Shown: one piece after another, positions 1 through 11,938 of the stretch
Position numbering within the stretch: the first letter of the stretch is position 1
Layout of the letters: every line of letters starts with the position of its first letter
Origin: an uncultured Granulosicoccaceae bacterium
Lineage (GTDB): Bacteria > Pseudomonadota > Gammaproteobacteria > CALCKW01
DNA length: 14,107 nucleotides
Assembly: GCA_937941555.1 (NCBI GenBank)
Contig: CALDHJ010000465.1
Location: forward strand, 1 to 14,107
Direction: 5' to 3'
The notes under the pieces: model-generated
What the model was told of the DNA's origin: nothing
What the model saw: only the letters and a program-made list of their open reading frames with translations
Databases searched by the model: none
Program-made: the position numbers and the translations under genes

Positions 1-1227
<1,227 letters not shown>

Positions 1228-1252
1228 AACGGTTTTCCTCTAAGCCTGTAAA

Positions 1253-2410
1253 TCAGTTCGCTGCGACGTCGGACGGCTGGGCCATATCGCCCACGCCGTT
1301 GCCCAAACCATTGCGTTGAAAGGTCACCACTGCCGCGATGTCGCTGTCGGAAAGCACGCCGCCGTAGGCCGCCATTGCCGTTCCGCTCTTGCCCTTCTTG
1401 ATGATCGAGATGTGATCCGCGATCGGGCCGGTTGCAACCGCACTGCCCGTGATGGCCGGGAAGGTCGGTGGCAGACCCTGGCCGTTGGCCTGGTGACACG
1501 CGACGCAATTTGCGTTGTAGACCGATTCGCCCCGTGCGATCAGGTCGACCATCGTCCATTCGGCCGCATCTTCGGCCTCTGCCTGGGCTGCGGCTTCAAC
1601 CGCACCGCCCTGTTGCTCGGCGAGCCAGGCATCAAATTCTTCACCTGGTACCGCACGCACCACCACTGGCATGAAACCGTGGTCGCGGCCGCAGAGCTCG
1701 GCGCACTTGCCGCGAAAGACACCCGGCTCGTTGATTACGGCCCAGTTCTCGTTGATGAAACCCGGGATCGAGTCTTTCTTTACCGCGAGGTCAGGCACCC
1801 ACCACGCGTGGATGACATCGGCTGCGGTATGCAGGAAGCGCACTTTGCGGCCGACCGGCAGAACCAGCTCACGATCCACCTCTTTGAGGTACCAATGGAG
1901 GTCGTTCACGTCCACACCGGAATCGAGTTGGCGCGCTGCGTTGTGGTCGGGGTGCAGGCTCGAGTAGAAGTCGACGTCCTTGCCCATGTATTCGTAGTGC
2001 CACTTCCACTGGTATCCGGTGACCTTGATCGTCAGATCGGCCTCGGACGTGTCTTCCATGGCGATCAGTGTCTTGGCAGCAGGGATCGCCATGGCAATCA
2101 GAATCACCAGCGGCACGGCAGTCCAAACGATCTCGACGGCTGTACTGTGGTGAAAGTTGGCGGCCTTCACACCGCGCGATTTGCGGTGATAGAAGATCGA
2201 ATAGAACATCACACCGAACACCGCGATCGCGATTGCACAGCAGATGTAGAAAATGGTCATGTGCAGGTCGTAGACGCGCGCACTGATGTCGGTCACCCCG
2301 ACCGGCAGGTTCAGCGGGGCCGGATGCGGCTCCTCTGACAACGCGAGCCCGCTCCACCCCATCGCGCCGAGCATGACAGCGCCCGACGACCATCGCGAAA
2401 CATTGAACAT
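1253..2410 (-). CDS. coxB: Cytochrome c oxidase subunit II with fused C-terminal cytochrome c domain
   Basis: Electron-entry subunit of the aa3 oxidase, 385 aa. A signal-peptide-like N-terminus (1-26) is followed by two membrane helices (about 50-73 and 93-115), then a periplasmic Cu-A cupredoxin domain with GYQWKWHYEY (132-141) and ligands H201, C236, E238, C240, H244 and M247 (CAELCGRDHGFM). An Ala/Glu-rich linker (about 268-285) leads to a cytochrome c domain with heme motif CVACH (302-306) and probable axial Met346. Plain subunit II lacks this domain. The fused form is known in many proteobacteria (established knowledge) and lets the oxidase carry its own electron-relay heme. ATG at 2410 follows a GGAGAG element. 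It lies 45 bases after the DUF2244 gene and 25 before ctaD, on the same strand. Confidence 0.97.
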   Translation of the reverse strand: MFNVSRWSSGAVMLGAMGWSGLALSEEPHPAPLNLPVGVTDISARVYDLHMTIFYICCAIAIAVFGVMFYSIFYHRKSRGVKAANFHHSTAVEIVWTAVPLVILIAMAIPAAKTLIAMEDTSEADLTIKVTGYQWKWHYEYMGKDVDFYSSLHPDHNAARQLDSGVDVNDLHWYLKEVDRELVLPVGRKVRFLHTAADVIHAWWVPDLAVKKDSIPGFINENWAVINEPGVFRGKCAELCGRDHGFMPVVVRAVPGEEFDAWLAEQQGGAVEAAAQAEAEDAAEWTMVDLIARGESVYNANCVACHQANGQGLPPTFPAITGSAVATGPIADHISIIKKGKSGTAMAAYGGVLSDSDIAAVVTFQRNGLGNGVGDMAQPSDVAAN

Positions 2411-2455
2411 TTCAGGTTCTCTCCACCATTCAAGAAAGCAATAGCAAAGTGGTCC

Positions 2456-2965
2456 TCAGCACACTGCCGAAAACCGCATTTGCCGCGCCCGCGCCGACAA
2501 GCTCGAAGCGAGCGTCGCGTGTAGCTGTGTCTTTTCTTCGCGCCCTAGCGCGCTACCCAAAACAGCCGACCGTCCGTGACACCGCAGCCGAAGTGTTCCG
2601 GTTTCAAATGGGCTGTCGGGTAGATCAAATTCCAAACGCGCCCAGTGGCGGTTGTATTCGACCGATCGCTCAGGTGCCTTTCGGCCCCACTCGACCCGGA
2701 TCGACTGGTTGCAAATAGTAATGACTTCACGTCGTTCAAGCCTTCGCCAAACGGCACGCAAGGCCACCCAAACGACAATCGTTTCGAGTCCGGCGAATGG
2801 CAGTACCACCCAGTAGCCTTGCAGTGCCATCCCCAACCCGAACAACACACCGACCGCGCCGACTGACAGCGCCACAATGACATTTCCGCGCCAACTCAGC
2901 GATGGCGTGCCTTTGACGACAATTATTTGTCGCTCGGCATCGTCACACGGCAGGCGGGCAATCAT
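2456..2965 (-). CDS. DUF2244 family membrane protein
   Basis: Integral membrane protein of unknown function, 169 aa, recognised as DUF2244 by its pattern: SLSWRGN (22-28), two hydrophobic segments (about 29-49 and 51-72) joined at GYWVVLPFAGLE (50-61), RREVITI (78-84), VEWGR with a following P (91-98), and a soluble C-terminal half with LRLRCHGR (125-132). It is the first gene of the minus-strand cluster, 45 bases before coxB. DUF2244 genes are often found near cytochrome oxidase genes, so a role in oxidase biogenesis or membrane housekeeping is a reasonable guess but is not shown. No convincing Shine-Dalgarno precedes ATG 2965 and no better in-frame start is seen. The second and third hydrophobic stretches run close together, so the topology call is approximate. 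Confidence 0.8.
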   Translation of the reverse strand: MIARLPCDDAERQIIVVKGTPSLSWRGNVIVALSVGAVGVLFGLGMALQGYWVVLPFAGLETIVVWVALRAVWRRLERREVITICNQSIRVEWGRKAPERSVEYNRHWARLEFDLPDSPFETGTLRLRCHGRSAVLGSALGREEKTQLHATLASSLSARARQMRFSAVC

Positions 2966-3105
2966 GGGATCGTTTGTTCACAACGGACATGACGGGCAAG
3001 CTACCCAGTCTACAAGCTCTAGGTATAGCACTCAATTCACTTTGACACTGGTAGACTTTTGTCTCAGACATCCTGCTCTAAAGTGCATAAAACGGACCCG
3101 GCCAC
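2966..3105. promoter_or_regulatory. Divergent intergenic region between the DUF2244/cox cluster and plsY
   Basis: 140 bases between two divergent starts, AT-richer than its surroundings, so promoters for both directions are expected here. On the minus strand, TGCTATACC (plus positions 3022-3030) resembles an extended -10 for the DUF2244-coxB-ctaD unit and would give a leader of about 50 bases; its -35 is poor. On the plus strand a perfect TTGACA sits at 3042-3047, but no good -10 hexamer lies 16-18 bases downstream. Assignments are tentative. Confidence 0.3.
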
Positions 3106-3690
3106 ATGATCGAAATGCTCGCTTTTCTGCTTGCCTATGGCATGGGTTCCATCTCCAGCGCCGTCATTGTGTGCAGGCTCATGGGCCTCCCCGATCCACG
3201 CGGCGAGGGCTCGGGAAATCCCGGCGCAACCAATGTCATGCGTATCGGCGGCAAGGGTGCCGCAGTTGCAACATTGATCGGCGACGCAGCCAAGGGCCTT
3301 CTGCCCACTTGGGCTGCGTCCCACTTTGTCGGTGGCGATGCGGCCATAGCGGCGGCTGCACTGGGCAGCTTTATCGGCCACATCCTGCCGGTCTGGTTCG
3401 GATTCAAGGGCGGAAAAGGGGTTGCCACTGCGCTGGGCGCACTGTTTGGCGCCTCACTTCTGATCGGCGTTCTCGCCTGTGCGACCTGGCTCGCAGTGGC
3501 GTTACTGTCTCGGATCTCATCGCTCGCGGCGCTGGTCACCTTCACAGCCGCACCAGCCTACCTCTGGATGACCACCGGCAGCGCAACCCTGACTGCCACC
3601 TTCGCCGTGATTGCGATCGTGCTGTTTGTCCGCCACCGCGACAACATCGGCCGCTTGCTGCGTGGGGAGGAATCCCGAATCGGCCAGTGA
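3106..3690 (+). CDS. plsY: Acyl-phosphate:glycerol-3-phosphate acyltransferase PlsY
   Basis: Inner-membrane enzyme that transfers the acyl chain from acyl-phosphate to glycerol-3-phosphate, giving lysophosphatidic acid in the first step of membrane phospholipid synthesis (partner PlsX makes the acyl-phosphate). At 194 aa it has the usual family size and several hydrophobic helices. The three conserved cytoplasmic motifs are present: GSGNPGATN (35-43), [19 protein letters not shown] (91-109), and [14 protein letters not shown] (176-189). The first-helix motif reads GSISSA rather than the more common GSIPxA. ATG 3106 has only a weak GGA-type ribosome binding site. An in-frame ATG three codons later (3115) would barely change the protein. 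It ends 4 bases before the tsaD stop on the opposite strand, so the two genes converge with no room for a shared terminator between them. Confidence 0.95.
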   Translation: MIEMLAFLLAYGMGSISSAVIVCRLMGLPDPRGEGSGNPGATNVMRIGGKGAAVATLIGDAAKGLLPTWAASHFVGGDAAIAAAALGSFIGHILPVWFGFKGGKGVATALGALFGASLLIGVLACATWLAVALLSRISSLAALVTFTAAPAYLWMTTGSATLTATFAVIAIVLFVRHRDNIGRLLRGEESRIGQ

Positions 3691-3694
3691 TGGC

Positions 3695-4693
3695 TCACGC
3701 AGCGGGCGGGTCGAGACTGTCGAGCGGCCAGCGCGGCCTGACACCCGGACTCGACTCGTCGCTCTCGCCGGCTTCAGCGCGCAGACACCCTGCCAGCGCG
3801 ATCATCGCCGCGTTGTCAGTGCAGAACACGCCTCTCGGGTAGTAACAGTCTGCCCCGAGCTGCCTGAGCGCTTCGCGCAAGTGCGCATTGGCCCCGACAC
3901 CGCCGGCCACCACCAGGCGCCGCAGGCCGGTTTGCGCGAGCGCTCGCTTGACCTTGATCACCAAAGTGTCGACAGCGGCCGCCTGGAAAGACGCCGCGAT
4001 GTCAGCCTCGCACTCAGGGTTAGCCCGCGTAGCGGTCAGGGCGGCCGTCTTGAGCCCACTGAAACTCATTTGAAGACCGGGCCGGTAGGTCATGGGCCGT
4101 GGAAACGCAAAGGCGGTCGGGTCGCCCTGTTCAGCGAGCGCCGCCAGCGCGGCGCCGCCCGGGTAACCCAGACCAATCAATTTGGCCGTCTTGTCGAAGG
4201 CCTCTCCCACCGCATCGTCAACCGATTCGCCGAGCACCTCGTAGCGACCCAGCGCGTGTACGGCAACAATAAGCGAATGACCGCCAGACACCAGCAGGCA
4301 CAGATACGGGAACGCCGGGGCTGGCGTTTCGAGCAACGGCGCAAGCACATGGCCCTCGAGGTGGTTTACCGCAAGCGCCGGCACCTCCAGCGCGAATGCC
4401 AGCGATTGCCCGGCCATGGCGCCAACCATCAGCGCCCCGGCAAGACCGGGTCCAGCCGTGTAGGCAACTGCGTCGATATCCGAGAGTGTCAGTGCCGACG
4501 CGGACAGGGTTTCGTCCAACAAGGGCAGCCACTTTCTGATGTGGTCGCGCGAGGCAAGCTCCGGCACGACCCCTCCATAGGCATCGTGCAGCGCGATCTG
4601 GCTGTGGATCGCATGGCCCAACAGGCCCTGCTCGCCGCAGTACACGGCGACCGCCGTCTCGTCGCAAGACGATTCGAGCCCCAGTACAATCAC
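3695..4693 (-). CDS. tsaD: tRNA N6-adenosine threonylcarbamoyltransferase TsaD
   Basis: Catalyses the last step of t6A37 formation, moving the threonylcarbamoyl group onto A37 of ANN-decoding tRNAs, as part of the TsaB-TsaD-TsaE complex in the cytoplasm. Metal-binding HLEGH (H111, H115), LLVSGGHS (133-140), VVAGGVGAN (261-269) and CTDNAAMI (D293) are all present in an ASKHA-fold protein. The chosen start is GTG 4693: it places [12 protein letters not shown] at the very N-terminus, as in other family members, gives 332 aa (E. coli protein about 337), and has a strong GGGAGGG ribosome binding site 5 bases upstream. A longer reading from TTG 4741 would add 16 unrelated residues across a terminator-like hairpin and is rejected. 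Divergent from rpsU, the common gammaproteobacterial arrangement; convergent with plsY. Confidence 0.96.
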   Translation of the reverse strand: MIVLGLESSCDETAVAVYCGEQGLLGHAIHSQIALHDAYGGVVPELASRDHIRKWLPLLDETLSASALTLSDIDAVAYTAGPGLAGALMVGAMAGQSLAFALEVPALAVNHLEGHVLAPLLETPAPAFPYLCLLVSGGHSLIVAVHALGRYEVLGESVDDAVGEAFDKTAKLIGLGYPGGAALAALAEQGDPTAFAFPRPMTYRPGLQMSFSGLKTAALTATRANPECEADIAASFQAAAVDTLVIKVKRALAQTGLRRLVVAGGVGANAHLREALRQLGADCYYPRGVFCTDNAAMIALAGCLRAEAGESDESSPGVRPRWPLDSLDPPAA

Positions 4694-4698
4694 GTCTG

Positions 4699-4705
4699 CC
4701 CTCCC
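4699..4705 (-). promoter_or_regulatory. Ribosome binding site that fixes the tsaD start
   Basis: On the minus strand this reads GGGAGGG, 5 bases before GTG 4693. It is the reason for choosing this start over TTG 4741. It lies directly after the U-run of the hairpin at 4708-4736. Confidence 0.75.
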
Positions 4706-4707
4706 AG

Positions 4708-4736
4708 AAAAAACGGCTCGGGATTTGCCCGAAGCC
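4708..4736 (-). terminator. Rho-independent-terminator-like hairpin in the tsaD leader
   Basis: Minus-strand RNA would form a stem of GGCTTCGGG with CCCGAGCC (8 pairs, one bulged base), a 5-base loop CAAAT, then G and six U. This is the layout of an intrinsic terminator, yet it stands just upstream of the tsaD ribosome binding site and not after a gene. It could attenuate tsaD or stop antisense transcription entering from rpsU. The plus strand has no U-run after the stem, so it would not act there. Its arm and loop overlap the rpsU -35 box (4725-4730). Confidence 0.55.
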
Positions 4737-4752
4737 CACAACAGGATATACT
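4725..4752 (+). promoter_or_regulatory. Sigma-70-type promoter for rpsU
   Basis: TTGCCC (4725-4730), a 16-base spacer, then TATACT (4747-4752). Transcription would begin near 4759 and give a leader of roughly 67 bases before the rpsU ATG. It is the best promoter match in the tsaD-rpsU gap. Called from consensus only. Confidence 0.5.
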
Positions 4753-4825
4753 TGCACGTTTGCTTGGCCCCGTTCCAGCCAGAACGCGGTCCAGCACATC
4801 ACCCACGCACAGGTTCAACCAGACC

Positions 4826-5041
4826 ATGCCCCACGTAAAAGTGAAAGAAAACGAGCCCTTCGACGTCGCTATTCGTCGCTTCAAGCGCTCGTGCGAGAAG
4901 GCCGGCGTCCTGACCGAGACACGCCGCCGCGAGTACTATGAGAAGCCCACAACCGAGCGCAAGCGCAAGCTCGCTGCCGCGGTCAAACGCCACCAGAAGA
5001 AGCTCGCCAAAGAAGCGGCACGTCGCGTACGCCTCTACTGA
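4826..5041 (+). CDS. rpsU: 30S ribosomal protein S21
   Basis: Small basic protein of the 30S subunit, needed for efficient initiation on natural mRNAs. The 71 residues match the family length and read through the typical N-terminus ([13 protein letters not shown]), the [10 protein letters not shown] region (20-29) with the family's Cys and Gly, [16 protein letters not shown] (33-48), and the Arg/Lys-rich tail (AARRVRLY). No strong Shine-Dalgarno is seen; only AGG at 4811-4813, 12 bases before the ATG. The reading frame stays open far upstream across the tsaD antisense strand, but this ATG is fixed by homology. yqeY follows after 5 bases, so the two are probably co-transcribed. In many relatives dnaG and rpoD also follow; here they do not. 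Confidence 0.96.
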   Translation: MPHVKVKENEPFDVAIRRFKRSCEKAGVLTETRRREYYEKPTTERKRKLAAAVKRHQKKLAKEAARRVRLY

Positions 5042-5046
5042 CCGCA

Positions 5047-8054
<3,008 letters not shown>

Positions 8055-8064
<10 letters not shown>

Positions 8065-8087
8065 CGGCGTAGCCGGAGCTGACGTCG
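8055..8087. repeat. Short imperfect direct repeat across the hemE stop
   Basis: Two copies of about 15 bases, CCCGAGCTGACGGCG (8055-8069) and CCGGAGCTGACGTCG (8073-8087), differ at two positions and lie 18 bases apart. The first contains the hemE stop codon. It looks like a local duplication in the hemE-mrcA gap. No terminator hairpin with a U-run was found on either strand of this gap. Confidence 0.4.
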
Positions 8088-8102
8088 GCGAGAAAGCGGG
8101 CG

Positions 8103-10580
8103 TCAGAACAGCTGTTCGCGGATATCCGACTCGTCGGTTTCTTCGGTCGGCACCTGCGACCAGCGCGGCGTTTCGACGACACGCCCACCGTCGGCTACCG
8201 TGCCACTGTCGCCGGTATCAGAAGCTGTCTGCGATACGCGCGTCACCGTCCCGTCCCGAAAGACCTCGAAGACGCTGTTGTCACTGCCGGCGCGAGCGAG
8301 TTTGCCGGTATCGCGGTTGATGCGGATCCGCACAATGCGATCTGGCTGAATTTTCTCGACCTGTGGCACCCCCTCCAGCGCTTCGCGCATGAAGTCGATC
8401 CACATCGGCAAAGCCGCCTGTCCGCCCGTCTCTTTCGCGCCGAGCGTGCGCACCTGATCGAAACCGACCCACGCCGTGGCCACGATCGACGGGTGGTAAC
8501 CGGTGAACCAGGCGTCCATCTGTTCGTTGGTGGTACCGGTCTTGCCCGCGAGGTCAGTGCGCCCGAGTTCTTTCCCCGCACGGGACGCTGTGCCGCGCTT
8601 GACCACATCGCCCAAGACCGAATCCATCAGCCAGGCGATCTCGGTGTCCAACACCTGGGGCGCTGAGCGGCGAGACTGCAATTCACTGACGTAGCGGCCG
8701 TCAGTTCCCTGGCGCAGCGTTGACTCAACGCAGGTTTCGCCTTCGCAGGCAACAGCCGGGTCCGCGCGGTAAATCGTATTGCCTTCGTTGTCTTCTATGC
8801 GGTCGATGAACCACGGCTCAACAGCATGCCCACCGTTGGCAAAGACGGCATAGGCGTTCACCAACTCAAGCGGTTTCACCGCCCCTGACCCGAGCGACAG
8901 AGACAGATCGCGCGGCAACGAATCATCAACGAAGCCGAAACGCCTCGCGTAGTCGACGGTATACGGCACGCCGATCTTGCGCAGCACGCGAATCGACACC
9001 AGGTTTCGGGAGCTGACCAGGGCCTCTCGGAGCCGCGTCGGGCCGTAGACACGGCCGGAGTAGTTCTCCGGCCGCCACACATCTTCGAGCTTGTCGTCGG
9101 CAAACACCACGGGGGCATCATTGAACACCGAGGCGAGCGTCAGACCATTCTCGAGCGCAGCGGCGTAGACGAACGGCTTGAAGTTGGACCCGGGCTGTCG
9201 TGAGGCCTGGCTCACACGGTTGAATTTGCTGCGCTCGAAGGCATAGCCGCCAACCAGTGCGAGCACAGCGCCATCGCGCGGATCGAGAGCCACGAAGGCC
9301 CCTTCCGGCCCGGGCAGCTGGCTGAGCCGGTGGCGCGCAGCGGAATCAGCACGCACGTACACGACATCTCCGACTGTCAGCACCTGGTCTACGGATTCAA
9401 TCTCGGGGCCCAGCGTGTTGATGGCGACAAACTCGCGCGCCCACGCCACGCTCTCCAGATCGAGCACGGCCGTGCCGCCGCTCTTGAGTTGCAGGTCAGC
9501 GCTATCAGCGGTGACGGACAAGACCACCGCGGCATCCAGATCGCCATACACCGGCGTGCTATCAAGCGCCGCCAGCACCGCTTCGGGGTCTGCCAGGGCG
9601 TCCGGTTCGAGTGTACTGATTGCCCCGCGGTAGCCGTGGCGCTCTTCATAGGAATGCAGGGTGTCGCGCAAACTCCGGTTGGCCGCAGACTGCAAACGGC
9701 TCGATACGGTGGTGTAAACCTTCCAGCCCTCGTTGTAGATCGCCTCACCGTGCTGTTCGTAGAGCGCGGAGCGCACCATTTCGGCCACATAACCCGCGTC
9801 AAGCTCGCTGGTCGCAAAATGCAGCCCGGCAGTCAATGAGGCAAGCTTTGCCGATTCGTAGGTGTCCGCATCGATTGCACCGACTTCATTCATGCGCCGA
9901 AGCACATAGTTGCGGCGCTGCAATGCGCGCTGTGGATTGGCAATCGGGTTGTAGGCTGACGGCGCCTTGGGCAACCCGGCGATCATGGCGATTTGCGGCA
10001 GGGAGAGCTCGTCGAGCGTCTTGTCGTAGTAGATCTGGGCAGCCGAGGCGATACCCCACGCCCGGTTGCCGAAGAAGATGGTGTTGACGTAGAGCTCGAG
10101 TATCTGGTCCTTGCCAAGCTCGCTCTCGAGCCGCAGTGCCAACAGGATCTCCTTGATCTTGCGGCTGTATCGCTTGCTGTTGTCGAGAAACAGATTGCGG
10201 GCGACCTGCATGGTGATCGTACTGCCACCCTGCGACTTTTCACCTGTTGTAACAAGCACATAGACCGCTCTGGCGAGTCCTTGCCAGTCCACACCGGGGT
10301 GCTGGTAGAAGCGGTCGTCTTCCGCGGCGACGAAGGCCTGTTGCAGTTGCAACGGCACGTCTTTGATGTCCATCGGCATGCGCCGCTTGCGGCCGTATTC
10401 GGCGATCAACACCCCTTCTTTCGACAGAACCTGCATCGGCTGGTGGAGCTGGATGCGGCTGATTTCTTCCGTCGTCGGCAGCTGCGGCGAGAAATAGGCC
10501 CAGATCGCAATAGCACCCACGACTGCAAGGAGACAGCCGGTGCAAAACAGGGCCAGAGAGAGCTTGATAAAGGTTTTCAC
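8103..10580 (-). CDS. mrcA: Penicillin-binding protein 1A (bifunctional peptidoglycan synthase)
   Basis: Class A PBP: polymerises lipid II and crosslinks the strands in the periplasm. 825 aa (E. coli PBP1a 850). One membrane anchor (about 5-30), then a GT51 domain with catalytic E87 in EDDRFYQHPGVDW (87-99), GGSTITMQVARN (118-129), KIKEILLALRLE (141-152) and ELYVNTIFFGNRAWG (162-176). A linker/OB-like domain (about 290-430) follows, then the transpeptidase with SxxK S465/K468, SRN (524-526) and KTGTT (680-684). The C-terminal EQLF resembles the E. coli QELF end. Start is GTG 10580, which places the anchor correctly; the nearest GAGAG is 12 bases upstream, so initiation may be weak. Divergent from pilM, the standard ponA-pilMNOPQ neighbourhood. 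In Pseudomonas this gene is called ponA. Confidence 0.96.
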   Translation of the reverse strand: MKTFIKLSLALFCTGCLLAVVGAIAIWAYFSPQLPTTEEISRIQLHQPMQVLSKEGVLIAEYGRKRRMPMDIKDVPLQLQQAFVAAEDDRFYQHPGVDWQGLARAVYVLVTTGEKSQGGSTITMQVARNLFLDNSKRYSRKIKEILLALRLESELGKDQILELYVNTIFFGNRAWGIASAAQIYYDKTLDELSLPQIAMIAGLPKAPSAYNPIANPQRALQRRNYVLRRMNEVGAIDADTYESAKLASLTAGLHFATSELDAGYVAEMVRSALYEQHGEAIYNEGWKVYTTVSSRLQSAANRSLRDTLHSYEERHGYRGAISTLEPDALADPEAVLAALDSTPVYGDLDAAVVLSVTADSADLQLKSGGTAVLDLESVAWAREFVAINTLGPEIESVDQVLTVGDVVYVRADSAARHRLSQLPGPEGAFVALDPRDGAVLALVGGYAFERSKFNRVSQASRQPGSNFKPFVYAAALENGLTLASVFNDAPVVFADDKLEDVWRPENYSGRVYGPTRLREALVSSRNLVSIRVLRKIGVPYTVDYARRFGFVDDSLPRDLSLSLGSGAVKPLELVNAYAVFANGGHAVEPWFIDRIEDNEGNTIYRADPAVACEGETCVESTLRQGTDGRYVSELQSRRSAPQVLDTEIAWLMDSVLGDVVKRGTASRAGKELGRTDLAGKTGTTNEQMDAWFTGYHPSIVATAWVGFDQVRTLGAKETGGQAALPMWIDFMREALEGVPQVEKIQPDRIVRIRINRDTGKLARAGSDNSVFEVFRDGTVTRVSQTASDTGDSGTVADGGRVVETPRWSQVPTEETDESDIREQLF

Positions 10581-10879
10581 AGTGGATCAGGGCTCTCAAT
10601 CAGCACGTAAAAGACAAGTGAAAGCGACAAATTTCCGTATTGAACGCGAAGCGGGAATGGAATCTGCACTCCGGAATTGTACTCGATGTGCTGCGACACG
10701 CGGCGTACAGAAACGTAAGGATAAGGCCAAAGCTGATTCAGAGGCCCTATCTGTTCCGATTCTTCCAGCGCCCGTGTGATTTTCGGCCCGTCAAGTGACG
10801 AGACGAGTGCGGTCGTGGCATGCGCCATGCAATCCGTGCAGCAGGCATCAAAGCCACTGGCCTCAGGTGAGGGAACAAC
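10581..10879. other. Divergent intergenic region between mrcA and pilM
   Basis: 299 bases without a convincing gene. It holds a sigma-54-like site for pilM (10816-10832, listed separately), a GCATG/CATGC inverted repeat inside that site (10818-10830), and a TACAAT on the minus strand (plus 10676-10681) that could be an mrcA -10 but lacks a recognisable -35. A CCTC/GAGG pairing (10861-10872) could partly mask the pilM ribosome binding site. An 83-codon minus-strand frame here is judged spurious. Confidence 0.6.
10816..10832 (+). promoter_or_regulatory. Candidate sigma-54 (RpoN) promoter for pilMNOPQ
   Basis: TGGCATGCGCCATGCAA matches the -24/-12 consensus TGGCAC-N5-TTGCW with two differences (T for C at position 6, A for T at position 12) and has the exact 10-base spacing between GG and GC. 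Transcription would start near 10842 and give a leader of about 38 bases to the pilM GTG. RpoN with PilR is known to drive pilA in Pseudomonas; extending that to this operon is inference. The site is also partly palindromic, so a repressor site or chance remain possible. Confidence 0.45.
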
Positions 10880-11938
10880 GTGCTGGAACTATTTTCTAAA
10901 CGGTCGCAGATCATTGGGCTCGACATCAGTTCGACCTCCGTGAAGCTGCTGGAGATATCCCGCGGCAAACTCGGTATGCAGGTGGAGTCCTACGCGGTCG
11001 AGCCTCTGCCAGTCAACTCTGTGAACGAGAAGACGATTCAGGATCCCGAGGCAGTTGGTGAGGCAGTACGCCGGGTGGTCAAGAAGAGCGGAACGAAAGC
11101 CAACCGCGCCGCAGTGGCGGTCTCCGGGTCGGCTGTCATCACAAAAGTGATTACGGCTCCTGCCGGGTTGCGCGACAGCGAGCTCGAAACGCAGGTGATG
11201 CTCGCGGCAGACCAACACATCCCCTATGCCCTGAACGAGGTCAACATCGACTTCCAGGTGCTCGGCCCTGCGGCAGACGACGGCAAACAGGTGGACGTGC
11301 TGTTGGCCGCGACCAAGACAGAGAACATCGAAGACCGCGAGTTGGTCTTGAAACTCGCGGGCCTCAAGGCGGCGATTGTTGACGTCGAGCCCTACACCAT
11401 CGAACACGCGATGGACCTGATCATCGGCAACGACGAAGAGCGCGCGGCGAAGACCATTGCGGTTATCGACGTCGGTGCCACCATGACCAGCCTCAACGTC
11501 ATCCAGGATCGTCAGCTGATCTACACCCGCGAGCAGCCGTTTGGCGGCAAGCTCTTGACGGAAGAAATCATGCGCCGCTACGGCTTGTCCTATCAGGACG
11601 CCGGGCGGGCCAAGCGAGTGGGCGGTTTGCCGGAGGACTACCTGCCGGAAGTGCTCGAGCCCTTCAAGCAAAGCATCGCTCAGCACATCAACCGCTACTT
11701 GCAGTTCTACTACTCGAGCAGCCAGGACGTCGAAGTCGACGAAATCCTGCTCGCAGGTGGCAGCTCCAGCATCGAAGGAATAGACGGGTACATCACCGAT
11801 CACATCGGTACCCCGTCTTCCCTGGTTAACCCGTTTGAGCGCCTTGAATGCCGAGAAGGTATTGACCGCGAACGGCTGATACAAGATGGCCCGGCAATGA
11901 TGATTGCCTGCGGCTTGGCTCTGCGAGGCAATGAATAA
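10880..11938 (+). CDS. pilM: Type IV pilus inner-membrane assembly protein PilM
   Basis: Cytoplasmic actin/FtsA-like ATP-binding protein that docks on the N-terminal tail of PilN and links the alignment subcomplex to the pilus motor. 352 aa. Seen: N-terminal LFSKRSQIIGLDISSTSVKL (4-23) with the first phosphate loop, IAVIDVGATMTSLNV (193-207) as the second phosphate motif, and EILLAGGSSSIEGIDGY (288-304) as the adenosine motif. Start is GTG 10880 with GAGGGA 5 bases upstream, and it agrees with the family N-terminus. First gene of the pil operon, divergent from mrcA. Its stop overlaps the pilN start in TAATG, so translation is probably coupled. FtsA is excluded by context and by the N-terminal sequence. 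Confidence 0.96.
   Translation: MLELFSKRSQIIGLDISSTSVKLLEISRGKLGMQVESYAVEPLPVNSVNEKTIQDPEAVGEAVRRVVKKSGTKANRAAVAVSGSAVITKVITAPAGLRDSELETQVMLAADQHIPYALNEVNIDFQVLGPAADDGKQVDVLLAATKTENIEDRELVLKLAGLKAAIVDVEPYTIEHAMDLIIGNDEERAAKTIAVIDVGATMTSLNVIQDRQLIYTREQPFGGKLLTEEIMRRYGLSYQDAGRAKRVGGLPEDYLPEVLEPFKQSIAQHINRYLQFYYSSSQDVEVDEILLAGGSSSIEGIDGYITDHIGTPSSLVNPFERLECREGIDRERLIQDGPAMMIACGLALRGNE

Noticed and set aside
3042..3072. Consensus TTGACA as a plsY promoter
   Set aside because: No hexamer 16-18 bases downstream resembles TATAAT, so it is only mentioned in the intergenic entry.
4690..4884. A 64-codon minus-strand frame as a tsaD leader peptide
   Set aside because: It is mostly antisense to rpsU, has no ribosome binding site or run of regulatory codons, and does not stop inside the hairpin in the way attenuator leader peptides do.
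3611..5041. A 476-codon plus-strand open frame
   Set aside because: It is the antisense of tsaD joined in frame to rpsU. Only the last 71 codons (from 4826) are a real protein; the rest is a GC-rich shadow.
8106..8117. Perfect 12-base palindrome GAACAGCTGTTC at the end of mrcA
   Set aside because: It encodes the conserved C-terminal EQLF of PBP1a, so the protein sequence explains it; no U-run follows.
10577..10828. An 83-codon minus-strand frame whose TGA overlaps the mrcA GTG start
   Set aside because: The overlap looks like coupling, but the protein has no recognisable family, its ATG has no good ribosome binding site, and it covers the divergent promoter region.
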